Assembly: GCF_021347895.1 (NCBI RefSeq) | Contig: NC_067118.1 | Coordinates: 14,449,015-14,513,014, forward strand | Source of the DNA: Acanthochromis polyacanthus | Taxonomy: Eukaryota; Chordata; Actinopteri; Pomacentridae | Direction of reading: 5' to 3' | DNA: 64,000 nucleotides | Shown here: positions 44,492-56,900 of the stretch, piece after piece | Layout of the letters: each line of letters opens with the position of its first letter | How positions within the stretch are numbered: the stretch's first letter is position 1 | Position numbers and translations under genes: made by a program | Notes under the pieces: generated by a model | Databases searched by the model: none | What the model was told of the DNA's origin: nothing | The model's input: only the letters and a program-made list of their open reading frames with translations

Positions 44492-47400
44492 AGCTCATTC
44501 TGGAAAAACAGAAACTCATTGCGATGCAACTTCACCTCTCTGAACATAAATACTCTGATTTGGTATGTTGACTCATTTTACTCTTGGCTTACATTGTTTT
44601 TCCAATTTGATTTGCTTGATTAAAAGTTTTACTTAATGCAGCTTGAAGAATTTTCCGACTTGCTTGTAGGATTTTTTTACTGGAAAGAAAAGAAATGACA
44701 TCATCTGTTCATGTCCCCCTCTATCATTGTATACAGAAGGCAGCTTCTGAGTGGCCATACAGCCTTCCTTTATTCCTGCCACAGCCCCATGTAACCGACG
44801 GAGTCCAACAATGGGACATTAAGCGTATGGAGGAATTGGTCCAACATGGCTACAGAGCTGTTGGATCTGCCCCTACTTTACAAGGTAACATACTAAATAT
44901 CTGTTCACTATGCTCCACATGTTTTATGTTTTGAACAATATTTAATCTCCTACAAAACCTTAGAAAGCAGAAGACAATAGTTAGTTTATAATCTTAAATC
45001 CATTATCATATAATCCATAATCATATAAGACAATCATATTAAGCAAGAATTGTATTGATTACTAAAATTTAAATGGAATTAGAGTTTTTTGTTCCTATTG
45101 TGGGGCATTAGCAACTTATTTATGACAGTATTTGTGCATTAGGATAAATAGCTTCATAATAATCTGTCATGTCAGTTCATAGATGAGAATGGATTGTCTG
45201 TAATGTCATATTTGTACAAAATGTGAATTTTAAACTAACTTTAAACATTACTGTTGTATTTTTTGCTTAGTATGCGCTTCAGATTTTGTTACTTATTTTC
45301 CCATCAGGTCAATGGACTGCACAGATAGCTCAGGAAATCAGACAAAAAAGGACACAATGCAAATCAAGTGTTTGATGGCATAAACTGATGACATACAATC
45401 ACTGTTATATTACAGATCTGGTCACCAGTAGTGAATGTTACAAGTACAACAACATCAGACCACCATACACCTATGCTTACTTGATAAGATGGGTGAGTAT
45501 GTTTAATCAGTTATATGTGAAGTTGGTCTGATGTGCTTTGTCAGTCGCTGATTTCACTAGAGAGTACAGTTCACACTCTTTAGATGTGTTTTACAGAAAA
45601 TTGTGCTGTTCAACTTAATTCTTGCATTTTCAACATATTTACATATATTCAGTTAAATGACAGGATAAACCTGGCAAAAAATTTGTTTTAAATTTGGAGT
45701 AGATTAATCCAAAACTGAAGAAGTGATTTAGATTAGGGGTAGCACAGTGGCTTGGCCCATCTTAAACAACAAAAATGCTTGCTTTATTTATATTTATCTG
45801 TGCACTTTTTTTGTCTGTCTACTTCATTCACAGATTACTGCAAACTCAAAATTTAATTATAGTGATTGTATTCAACATTTTAAGACTTTTTGTAAAACAG
45901 TGTCTTAAAACATGATCTATTATGGGATGACTACAAGGACTGTCATAGCTAACGTTAGCTCTGGTTGTAACAGCAATATATTTTACATTGAGGTAATACT
46001 GTAGGCTGTAAGTGCTGCGGTGATAAGAAAACTCTTTGTTGCACAATATGTACACAACCACACTTTTATTTAAGCTGCCACTGGGAAGATTTTTAAAAGA
46101 AAACTTTTTGCCAAACAAGCTCCCTTCACTGTTCCCCAAGCTTTCTTGTGCACTGGCTGGCATCACTCAGTTTGTCCTATGTATCTTCTTCATGGCTGAC
46201 AAACAGACTTTAGGTGAAAATGCATATACACTTACACAGAGTGATAGAACTATATCGTAAAGTGTTCAGCTGCACGCTAGCTGTATGTTCAGACATTCCT
46301 TGTTTAGTGAAATTCATGGTTCATGTGCTACAAACTCTTGCAACAGTGGATAACTTGTTAATTTTTGTCACAGCTTGTTCTTCTTTGAGCTTCTCTTTTT
46401 GTCTGGCTGTTTTCAGTCGATCCTGGAGTCTCCAGACAAACAGCGTACTCTGAATGAGATCTACAACTGGTTCACTACCATGTTCTTCTACTTCAGACAC
46501 AACACTGCTACCTGGAAGGTTTGACTCACTCTGATACCTGCTTGTCCATGTACACTAAAATAATCATCCCAAAAATATACACAGCACAAGTCTACAGGCA
46601 CTTAAAAATATGAAGCGAGCAAAGCACAAGTTCTTTTAAAATCTTCAAATTGGTCAAACTATGAGACTACACCATGTTTTTCTTAAAAGCCTCCTCTTTT
46701 TGTTAGTTGCATGAGAGTACTGTGTTCTGTTTTTTTTGTTGTTGTTGTTTTGTTGTTGTTTTCCCTACAAGGAACCTGCATTTCTTGTAGAAATACAGGT
46801 TCCTATGATCACATGTTCAAAAACTTTGATGTATGTATTGTTATTAGTAGCTCTGAATGACAGCCTCTCTGCTATCACACTCTGTTTAAATGTAGATCAG
46901 TTCCAGATATTGACGATTACAAATACCAATACTACCAATATCAACATCGGCCCTAAAAAATCCTGTATTGATCGTTTCCCAAAACTTACTGTGACTTTTG
47001 TGACCTTTTAAAAAACTTTTCCAAGGCTACATTTATCTATCATTTAGGCCATGACAACTATGTGAAATCAGAAAGGAATTTTGTCATGAGTGGCCACATG
47101 TCTTGTTTCCACTTTTCACAGAAAAAACAATAAATAGAGTTGTTTGTAACTGGTTAAGGTAGTAATGTAGACAGTTTAACATACTGTACTAAAAAACACT
47201 AACAACCAAATCACCTAACAGGTAGGTTCCATCTAACAGAAATTATTTTCTCTTGCTTCCATGAGAATAAAATTTTACTGTACCTGTATCCTGTACACAG
47301 AATGCAGTCCGTCACAACCTGAGCCTTCACAAATGTTTTGTGCGAGTGGAGGGAGGCAAAGGAGCAGTGTGGACAGTGGATGAAAGAGAGTACCAAAGAA

Positions 47401-47926
47401 GGAAAGGCCAGAAGTATCACAGGTAACACTATCAACAACTGTCAGTCGTCCCATTATGTTTGCTGCGGTTTCTTAGGATCCCAATGATACAGAGACAATG
47501 GAGAGTTTAGAAAAGAAATGACTGGAAAAGGAAGGGAAGAGGAGAGAGTAGAGAAGGGAGGCACCAAGGAGGTATCAAAGAAATCTCAGCAGCAATTACA
47601 TTTAATATTCAGGAAATTCTAATTTGGCATCGAATACAGGCCCTGTAAGAGAAATTAAAAGGGAGGCTAACATGAAAGTACAGTTGGCTAGGTGTGTATG
47701 TCCATGTGGACTTTCCTCTGCAAGGGCAGAAATATGCATATTTACCAGTAGTGTACACATGCAGACTACATAGATGCCTAGTGGACCAGAAAATGTTATA
47801 ATGACTACTACATGTAGCTGTCTACCTGTACATGGGTGTATAATAAATGTTTAACTGTGTGTTTTCAGAGATTGCCCTGTGAAGTGGCTAACATCCTGCT
47901 CCATTTACAGCCCTGAGGACCCCTGA
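37154..47926 (+). CDS. foxp3: Forkhead box protein P3 (ten coding exons)
   Basis: FOXP3 is a nuclear transcription factor tied to regulatory T cells in mammals. Coding exons: 37154-37232, 37505-37679, 38544-38636, 41249-41336, 44494-44562, 44737-44884, 45416-45492, 46417-46518, 47301-47422, 47869-47926. All junctions are GT-AG with matching phases; the total is 336 residues. Seen in order: a C2H2 finger (CRWPGC, then KHLHSEH); a zipper ([17 protein letters not shown]); and a forkhead from [12 protein letters not shown] through TLNEIYNWF and [17 protein letters not shown] to [17 protein letters not shown]. The tail ends SPEDP. The finger, zipper and forkhead match FOXP3 better than FOXP1/2/4, and the protein stops soon after the forkhead as FOXP3 does. 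The first two exons are less certain: the ATG at 37154 has a good context (A at -3, G at +4), but the length is short compared with human (431), so an upstream exon may be missed. foxp3a versus foxp3b was not resolved. Confidence 0.9.
39197..40009 (+). mobile_element. Internally deleted Tc1 element in foxp3 intron
   Basis: The ends (ACTGCTCAAAAAAATTAAAGG and its inverse TTTAATTTTTTGAGCAGTG) are bordered by TA (39195-39196 and 40010-40011). A 99-codon frame (39457-39756) keeps the transposase C-terminus, with [15 protein letters not shown] carrying the last catalytic glutamate. The N-terminal two thirds is deleted; a (TTAA)n tract at about 39337-39376 marks the lost region. It lies in the intron between the zinc-finger exon and the next foxp3 exon, sense orientation. 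Confidence 0.85.
41898..43955 (+). mobile_element. Tc1-like relic in foxp3 intron, split by a piggyBac-like MITE
   Basis: The left end, TA then CAGTGAGACCCATAAATACTTGG, has a diverged inverse near 43932-43953. Decayed transposase runs between them, for example [13 protein letters not shown] near 42215-42255. A MITE (42727-43662) was inserted later at a TTAA. It lies in the 3.1-kb foxp3 intron before the zipper exon. Confidence 0.7.
42727..43662. repeat. piggyBac-like MITE, complete, in foxp3 intron
   Basis: TTAA target sites lie on both sides (42723-42726 and 43663-43666). The terminal repeats AGCTCGTGTCCGGAGTTTC and, inverted on the right, AACTCGTGTCCGGAGTTTGA differ by only a few bases. 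The interior carries the same short acidic minus-strand frame as the copy at 3215-3865 but no catalytic domain, so it is non-autonomous. Confidence 0.78.
44455..44487 (+). repeat. (CT)n tract serving as foxp3 polypyrimidine tract
   Basis: A CT repeat of about 33 bp runs to within 7 bases of the AG acceptor (44492-44493) of the foxp3 zipper exon, so it occupies the polypyrimidine-tract position. Confidence 0.9.
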
Positions 47927-50228
47927 ACACCAGCAGACAGTAGCTGGAGTCACATCCACATGTACTGGAATATTGCAAAAAGAAATGAGTCTGTAGACTT
48001 GTTTCTTTGTGTCTTATTTCCAAATGACTTTTTTAATGTGATTGTATGATTTTTTTTTTTTTTTTTTTGCAAAACCATATTTTGTACTCAAGCCTGGCAA
48101 CTGTTTTTGTACTTGTACTAATCCAAAGATTTGTTTTAAAATATGTGAAGGTAACATTTATGAGTGTTTGGTTATCATCCTGATTTTACTCATTTCTGGA
48201 TAGGACGTTTCTTTCAGGAAGTAGGCCAGTCGGTCAGACATCTCTTACATGGGCCGTTTATATCCTCCTACATTGTCATCTGCTCTTTATACTTAGATCT
48301 AGACAAAACAATCAATCAAATCCATTAAACAAAATGGGTGTGATACAAGTAGGTATTTTGATGCATAACATTAGTGGCATCAGGAATGTGGCTTATGAAA
48401 TAATCAGCATATCAAATACTAACAGGGCTGACACCATTGACAGTATATGAAAAAGATTGAACTCTCCGTGATGCAGGACTACCAATAAAAAACGCAGCCT
48501 GGGAATTTCCAATCATCAAATTTAAACATCATCAAAATTCTTTTTCTTTTTTTTTAATCTTCAGAATCTGTTCATTTGTATTGTGTCTTGTTAGGCTAAA
48601 ATGTGAAAGGAATAAACCCAATTTTCAAGGTTTTTCTCCTGATGTTTGTGTGTGCAAAAGGCCAAAAATATCTAAGTTGGATTATGTAATGATTACCTGA
48701 AACCTAACTTGACTTCATAGCTTCTTATATTATCAGAATTATTTAAAATATTGCAACATACTTGTTCATTGTATATTCATAGTACTTCTTGAATGAATCT
48801 CATCATAACAATGACGTATTGTGCTCTAATTTACTTCATTATCACATTATAACATTAAACTGTTCTAATTTGATCTGTGCTTGTTTCTGCTCCCTCCTCC
48901 TCTGTCCTGACCTTTACCTGTTCATCTGTTGGTTTAGATTGTAAGGTATTTACTATTCATTTTGATAGCTGGAGTGGTTATTCAATATTATATATGCCGA
49001 AGAAAGGGGAATAGTCACTGGAAAAGGGTGCTGGGGTGCTGTTTGTTGCTGTAGCTTCATAAACTGCCCTGAGAGAGTTTCTCTTCATGTGCTTATGTAG
49101 GCATTTGTACTGTGCTCACAGAACACCACATTGTTGGCTCTGTGCCTGATTATACCCCCATTATATATACGCATTTTTTTTATTTTGTAACTTGTTCTGA
49201 AGGGGAATCCATGCTGTGACCAGGTGCGGTCATCTTTGCAACGTACCAGTGTTGTAATTGATGACATCTTGACGTCAACTCAAACAATAGTATGGCTTAC
49301 TGATGTGTTTCTGTACAACAATGTGGCAAAGAAGAAAACACATCAGATCTTATTTACCCATGATAAGATTTTGCTCGAAGGAAAATATAGAATACCACCA
49401 GACACATACTTTCACACCCTCTTTCTCTGACACCAGGTAGTGGCAGATTTTTCTCCCTTTTCCCTCCCTTCTCCTCTCTCTCCAGATGGGCCTAAGTGTG
49501 GTGTGTGGTATGAGAGCAGGTGCTGCCAATCTGTAATCACCTGAGGAGTTGTACAAGCAGGTGGGAGTGATCACTGTAGCTACCTTCCTCCTCTCTAAAA
49601 GCCACACAGACCCAGATCACTACTTAATGCTGGACTGTTGAACAACCTCAATCAGTACTGATCCCTGTTCCATCTAGCTGCCTTGTATGCACCTTGTTCT
49701 AACTGTTGTTTTTTTATTTTCCAGTTCTGGACTCCTTGCTTGCTTGTTAACCTCTCGTCTGGATTCTCTCTGTTCGCTTTTGTCTGCCTGAACCAACCCA
49801 GATCATCACCTGTGAAGCTCTGCTGTCTCCCTGTCATGCGCCACCTCTGCTTGCCTTGTCCCTCCTTGCTTTCTCTCATCAGAAGTCTGTTAAGTTTCCT
49901 GCTTGCTTTGAATCCAGCCATAGTTACTCATGTAGACCATTGTTTGTATAGTGTGAGTGTAATTCTCGTTTTCTGTTCTGCTGCTTTTCTGGTGTTAGTT
50001 GTACTGCATGTCTGTGGTTATTTAGTAGCAACTTCCTAGCTTGGTAGTACTAAGTTCTAGTTAATTTTTTTTTAGGTCACTTTTGTGATTACAGTCCTGT
50101 GTTCAGTTTTTGCCCACCTGTCTCACAGGGGTCTCTGTTAATTTCGGTTGCGGAAGCTGCCTTCAGTTTCACGGATTTCACACAATAGGCCCATTTCCTG
50201 TTGTAGTTTCTCTGGAAATTGGAAATGA

Positions 50229-50265
<37 letters not shown>

Positions 50266-50939
50266 CTTCGCTGATCTATGGCTGTTGCACTACACCGGAG
50301 TCTCTGTATCGGCAGCATAACACACCCTTGAAGTTGTCTTCTGTGTTCATTCTTATAGCAGTTTGGCTCATTGCTAGAAGAATAACATGGAGTTCACTTG
50401 CCATCTCATGGTCATCAGTTGTAGTTTTGCATAGTTGTCATAGCAATAGCTTCCCAAAACCATGCTGCCATCTCTGAGCAAAGTACATCTGCTGATGCAA
50501 ACTGCAGAACATGTTGGCAAATGGACTTTAGCTTATTTTCTTATCTATCTTAGATCTTCATGTTCAACATTTACAATTCAACTCCCTCATTTTATCATGG
50601 TTCTATTGCTTTCAGGATCGTAAATTTAATATTGGTTACAATTTTGATGTTTATCCTTTTATCTAGCATTGGTGAACCATGTCACAGTATGCGTTCATTA
50701 ATAAAGGAGTCTACATGAATTAAATGTGATTGACTGGGACAGTTTAGACTCCAGACCACCGGGTGGCGGTAACTGGGGTAGCAGCTGTGCGCTCTTTGCT
50801 GGCTAAAGGAACAAGAGAACAGTGGTGTTTGTTTGGTGTTGCGGGTTTGTTTGTCCGTCTATGTGTATGGAGGGATGTCCGTCTCGGTGGAAGTGTCTCA
50901 GTAAAGTAGCACCTCAGCGTCAGCGCTTTCACACGAAGA
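47927..50939. other. foxp3 3' UTR, intergenic spacer and start of the next gene's 5' UTR
   Basis: Poly-A signals AATAAA at 48484-48489 and 48611-48616 follow the foxp3 stop; the second is followed by a GT-rich stretch. A poly-T run lies at about 50231-50259. The stretch 49440-50100 looks repeat-derived but I cannot classify it. The region just before 50940 is GC-richer and probably holds the TRAPPC6-type promoter. No other gene is seen. Confidence 0.5.
48611..48616 (+). terminator. Candidate foxp3 polyadenylation signal
   Basis: AATAAA about 685 bp after the foxp3 stop, followed by TTTTTCTCCTGATGTTTGTG, a GT/T-rich downstream element. An earlier AATAAA at 48484 is an alternative. Confidence 0.45.
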
Positions 50940-53900
50940 ATGGCAGACGAAGCGCCTTTCCAGTTTCTCCACAGCGAAGTGATCGAGTACATTTACAAGT
51001 CAGCTGACAGCGGAGAGGCGGTAAGAAGCTGTGATTCAGTCAGAGGTTTACCCCGGAGCTAAATGACTGCAACACTTCAGTCGTTTTTTTTAATTTGTTC
51101 TTTTTTTGTCTTGCATTCAGGAAAATGGAAGAAATATCACCAAACTGGAGAATATGGGATTAAGAGTCGGTCAGGGGCTGATAGAGAGGTAGGAAGCTGA
51201 AGTGTCAGTGGTGAACAGAAGCTGCATTCAGTGGGAGACCCTGAATTTAGTTCCCTATTGGTAGCTTCTGATTCAGTACATAAGGGAAAAGTTAAATAAG
51301 CTAAACTTAAAGGGCTGATTCTGTTTTCGCCACCTCTTCATGTAAGGAAAAACCGTGTTACACATTTCAGGTAAAGCCTTAATGGAGCATGAAACCCACT
51401 TTCAGACTCACAAAACCTTAATTTTATGATAAAAAAAAAAGATATGTCGCATTAAGGTTGGGCGACATGTCGGGTTTCCAGCCAGTCAACAACCAACAAA
51501 TGTATTTGTTAAGGTGACCTCCACTGTTAGAGTCCAATAGTATGAGGTCAGTGTTTCCCATAAATTCATTTACATGTGGCAGCCTGTCACAATGTAACAC
51601 TGACTGCTCCAGCAACTACCTTCCTTCTATAAAAGCCAGAGGCAGATATGTTTTCATTGACTGACGAGACAGTCTGAACAACCCTTCCTCTCTATCCACA
51701 CTGACAGCATCCTCTGACAGAAAAACAATCTTGAGTTCATTAAAGGTTAAGATCATGAACACTTTTGCATGAATTTGTCCAAAACTGAGACCTTCAAATT
51801 TGGTCAGTCTTGACAACACTGTCAAGTTGAACGTGACTCTTCAGTTAAGTTATTATAAAACTGTGATGCACTCCTTTGCAGGTGTGTTGTTCCTAACAGC
51901 AGCAGGGAGATCTAAGACATGTCACATACTTTCTGCATCTGTAAGAGTCACGTGACTTTAATGTTGTTCTCTCTAACTCCATGAAAATCCACACAGACCC
52001 CTCTGTGCAAGTCCATGTGCTGCCCAAAATTTGTGTCCACAACACTACAGTCCTGGACAGGTGGGTGTCATCACTTAAGTTATTAGTCACTCAAAAATAT
52101 TGTGGTGCTGCTCCTCAGCCGAGACTAAGGAGTATGAATTAAATAGTCACAGTCTTGGGAACTACTCAGTTGTATTTTTACTGGGAGAACGAGGCCCCTA
52201 TAACAACATGGGGATGGGGACAAACCTCTACAGGATTAGGATAAATATTACATTTTTGTGTCTTAACTAATTACTTCACTAATTAAGGTTTCACAAATGT
52301 GAAGGTGAGTTTCAGACATGAGTTCTGCATTTCGTTAATGTGTGTGTGGGCCTGTGTGAATGGACTAATGTGTGTGAATAGCTACTGTTCTACACCAGTA
52401 CAGAGTTGCAAAATGTTGGATTCACGAGCCGAATCGACACTGCAAGGGATTTTCAGCAGTCTTATACCAATTTCTTTGTACAATTACAATAAAGCTATTC
52501 TATTCTAGACAGCATTAAGGTTTTACTGAAAATGTGTAACATGCGCACAGAATCAGTTGCTTAGTGTGGTTGGTTAAGCTTTTTTCATCTTTCCCCTTAA
52601 CAGCGGAATCAGAAGCCACAAATCTGAGGCTATGTTCAGTGTTGTGTTAGAGGGTCAATAAAATCTGTGTCTAAGTCAGGGTTTTATAATGGAATACATT
52701 TTATTGCCTTGGCCTTTGATAATTTTGTACAGTTCAGGAGTTTCTGCTCTCTTTTTTTTTTTTTTTTTTTATTCAATGATAAAATGAAGATGTTTGAGTT
52801 TTAGATTATTAGGTAAGTGCACCTTTGGCATGAGGAAAATAACAGGCATTTTTCACTTTTGTTACTTCTTAGACTAGATATAATGTGGAACTAATTTATC
52901 ATAAAATAGATATCCTCTACTTGAAAAACAAAACATTTTCATCGAATACTAATCTGTTGCTTTATGATAAAATTAGAGGCTTTCTGGCTTTCTTTTGCAC
53001 ATTTCAAAAAAATATAAAATTACATGAAAACATCCATCCATTCTCTATACACCGCTTTATCCTCACTAAGGTCGCGGGGGGTGCTGGAGCCTATCCCAGC
53101 TGACTCGGGCAAATGCAGGGAACACACTGGACAGGTCGCCACTCTTTCGCAGGGCTACATACACAGACAAACAATCACACTCACACCAGCTACTGGGAGG
53201 AAGCCCACGCGTGCACAGGGAGAACATGCAAACTCCATGCAGAAAGGTCCCCGACCCAGGCTGGGATTTGAACTGGGGATCCTCTTGCATCAAGGTGAAA
53301 TTGCGGACCACTCCACCGCTGTGCAGCCCCTACATAAAAACAGTGTGATGAAAAATACATCACCTCTCATAAAGAGTATAGTCTGGTATATATGTACAGT
53401 ATCTCACAAAAGTGAGTACACCTCTGACAATTTTGCAAATATTTAATTCTATCTTTTCATAGGACAACACTAAAGAAATGACACTTTGATACAATGTAAA
53501 GTAGTCAGAGTAGTGCTTATCTGACAGAGTGTTACTGAGTCAAGCTTCTTCCTTCAGTGGCTTTTAGGGAAGAGCAAGGATCCCAAAGTGTTAGTGGCTA
53601 CAAGTCACAGTTCACCTCTTCTTCTACCTCTGTGTTCCTAAATCTTATTACAAAAGCTAATCCCGTCTGATTGGACGTAATGTCTCCTCCTAGAGTAATA
53701 AAATACTGAAGGTCATTAATGAAAACATCTGAGAAGTCATCCAATATTTCAACAGGAATAGCTTGACATCTCTTACTGTGTGCTGAGAAGACACACTCCT
53801 TAAACACACAACTGCACACTATTTGTCAATTCAGATGGGTTTATGCATCCAAGTAGCTATTAGCTAACAGAGCAGTCAGCATACATATCATTGGCATTAA

Positions 53901-56900
53901 ACATCCTGCTTTCATTTTCAAGTTGCTGTCGCTAGCCAAGTAGAAAAACTGTATCAACTATTATGTACTGTACCTCTGTATAAGAAAGACACAAAATGGG
54001 CATTAGTCATCTTTTTTGCCATTAGTCTTAATCACCCGAGTTATCAACCCCACATGTCATCCTGTGAGCCCTGTAGAGCTGAAATTACCATAAGATCAGA
54101 CAGAAACTCTTGATAGTCAACTATTCTTCACACAATAGCCCATTCTCTGGTTTAACCTTCTTCAATTAGAGAATTTTCAGTTTAATCACTGGTAAACATC
54201 AGAATTAGTTGTTGTTAACACATTCCCGAGCCCCTGGTAGCCCATAGCGCTCGACCACGGGACATTCACGCTCTCAAACACACACAAACACCTCACCAAC
54301 GCGTCGGGCTTGTCGAGACCTTTCCAAAAATATATATGTGGGCGAAATACGGGCGGGAAAAAAAATCGCATATTGTTTTTGCAAAAAATATTATTTTTCT
54401 TTTTTCTTCTTTCTTTCTTCTTCTTTCTTCTGCTCTTTAAACCGGAATTTGACTCCCTAAACATGCTCGAAAACTCACCAAATTTTGCACAAAATTCAGT
54501 TCCGGCTTGGCTTGTCACGATACTAGAATTTCAACTTCGATACCGATACCCAGTTCAGTATCGATACTCGATACCATTTCGATACCACACGGAACAAATT
54601 AAAGCACAGGCTGTTGTACTTTGCTGTAAAAACATTTTTTTAATTGGGAAAAACTTCTGTATCATTAATACAATATTTTTTAAAGATGTATGAGGTAGTG
54701 CAAAACAAAATAGTATGTCAGCATTTAACCTCAATGACATTGACAACCCTGAGTGATCTGTTTGCAGCCCTACACAACCCAAACACCAGCTCTGTAAGTC
54801 CCAGGACTCAGTTATAAACTGTAAAGTTACTGCCATGTATGAAGTTGCTGCTCTGCTGGTTCAAAGGTCTGTTGTGCATGAAAAGTATGTTTTTTCTGAA
54901 AGCTGATCCATGATGAGTTGTTTTGTTGCATCGTATAATGTAGGCATTTCAGTGCTCATGAAATGATTACGTGAGGGAATCGACTCTGTCCACTCTCAGC
55001 GCCACTCTGGAGCTATAAGAGAAACATCACACTTAGCAGATGCAAATACATTTGTATCTCGTTAAATTAAAGCAGTCAATTAGGATTACTCGGGCTGCGG
55101 GCATGCCTGCTAACATTGGCAAAAAGCCCCATGTAACATTATGTTTTGGACTAGCGCTAGCTAGCTAGCTTAGTCGGCTAATGCCCTAGCAACGTTACGT
55201 TGCCGTTTAGGATGTAAATACAACTCAGAAAATATTGATACTTTGGGCCCAATTTGGACATTTTCACTTGGGGTGTACTCATTTTTGTTGCCAGTGGTTT
55301 AGGCATTAATGGCTGTGTGTTGAGCTATTTTGAGGGGTTAGTAACTTTACACTGTTATGCAAGCTGTGCACCGGCTACTTTACATTGTATCAAAGTGTCA
55401 TTTCTTTATTGTTGTCCCATGAAAAGATAAGGTGTATTATTGTTCAGTTTTTTTAAAAATAAGTTAGTGAACTTTGTAGTTAATCAATATTGCAAGCAAA
55501 CCTTTTACTGGATGTGTTTTATTTTTAATTACACTCCCATTCAAAAGTTTGGGGTCATCCAGACAGTTCCATGTTTTCCATGAACACACTTTTATTCATG
55601 TATTAATGTAATTACACAAGGGTTTTCTAATCATCAGTTAGCCTTTCAACGCCATTAGCTAACACATTGAACATTAGAATATAGGAGTGATTGTTGCCGA
55701 AAAAGGGGCCTCTGTAGCCCCATCTAGATATTCCATTAAAAATCAGCCATTTCCAGCTAAAATAGTGATATACCACAATTACAGTGTCTCGACTGGAATT
55801 ATAATTAATTTAATGTTGTCTTCATTGAAAAAAAATAGACATTTCTAAGTGACCCCAAACTTTTAAACGGCAGTGTAAGTATTATATAAATATTTATTAC
55901 GGCAACAATGCTTAGAATTAAGTGAATGCTTTTGTCAAGTTTTTGTCCTGCTTTCAAAAAGCTTTTGCTTTTCTCTAGATTGACTAAAGACACAGCACGA
56001 TTTAAAGATGAGCTGGACATCATGAAGTTCATATGCAAAGACTTCTGGACCTGTGTGTTTAAGAAGCAAATTGACAACCTTCGTACCAATCACCAGGTAG
56101 CACTGAATTCCTGTTGTTTCATTCAGTCATATGACAGGTTATTATTAACATTACTTATCAACACGGCAAACTCAGCCTTCAGCCTGACAAACTGAAAATA
56201 ATTTATATTGTTTTACATTTACGTAATCTATACTTTGCAAATCTATATATACTTTGTATATATACTATGGTAGATACAATAATTACCCTCAATATTAAAA
56301 CCACTGCCAAACATTGTCGGCCACCTAAACAGCTCTGACCCATTAAGGTGTGGACTCTCCAAGCGCTCTGAATGCATCCTGTGGTATCGGACACTAGGAC
56401 ACAGCAGATCCTTGAAAGGCACTGTGTACAACACTCAGAACCACTAGATGTCACTAGAGCACCAGCATTTCAGAGCAAAACAAACGGTCTCGTCTGTAAC
56501 TTCTCCTTATGCCTTTCATTTACAACCAGAAAGCTTTTGTACACCAGAGCCAACAAAAAATAGTCTAACCACAGCCTTTTGTTCACGCTAACATTGTATA
56601 AGACATTGAATGCTTGAAACAAGACGCTGTTAGCTCAGGGATTGTTACTTTTGCTTGGTCTGTCCCTCCTGCTCCACTGCATGTGTTCCATTGTATGTTC
56701 ATGAGACACAGCAGAGCAGACACGCACAGTGTGTTCATCCTGGTGCCATCTCAGCACCAGTTAAATGACACATACGTACTTGACCGTCCAAGTAAGAAAA
56801 AGCATAATTCATCAAACCAGGCCACCTTCTTCCATTGCTTCATGGTGCAGTTGTGATACTCACAAGCCCACTATGAGCACATTCAGAGTTGGACAGGGAC

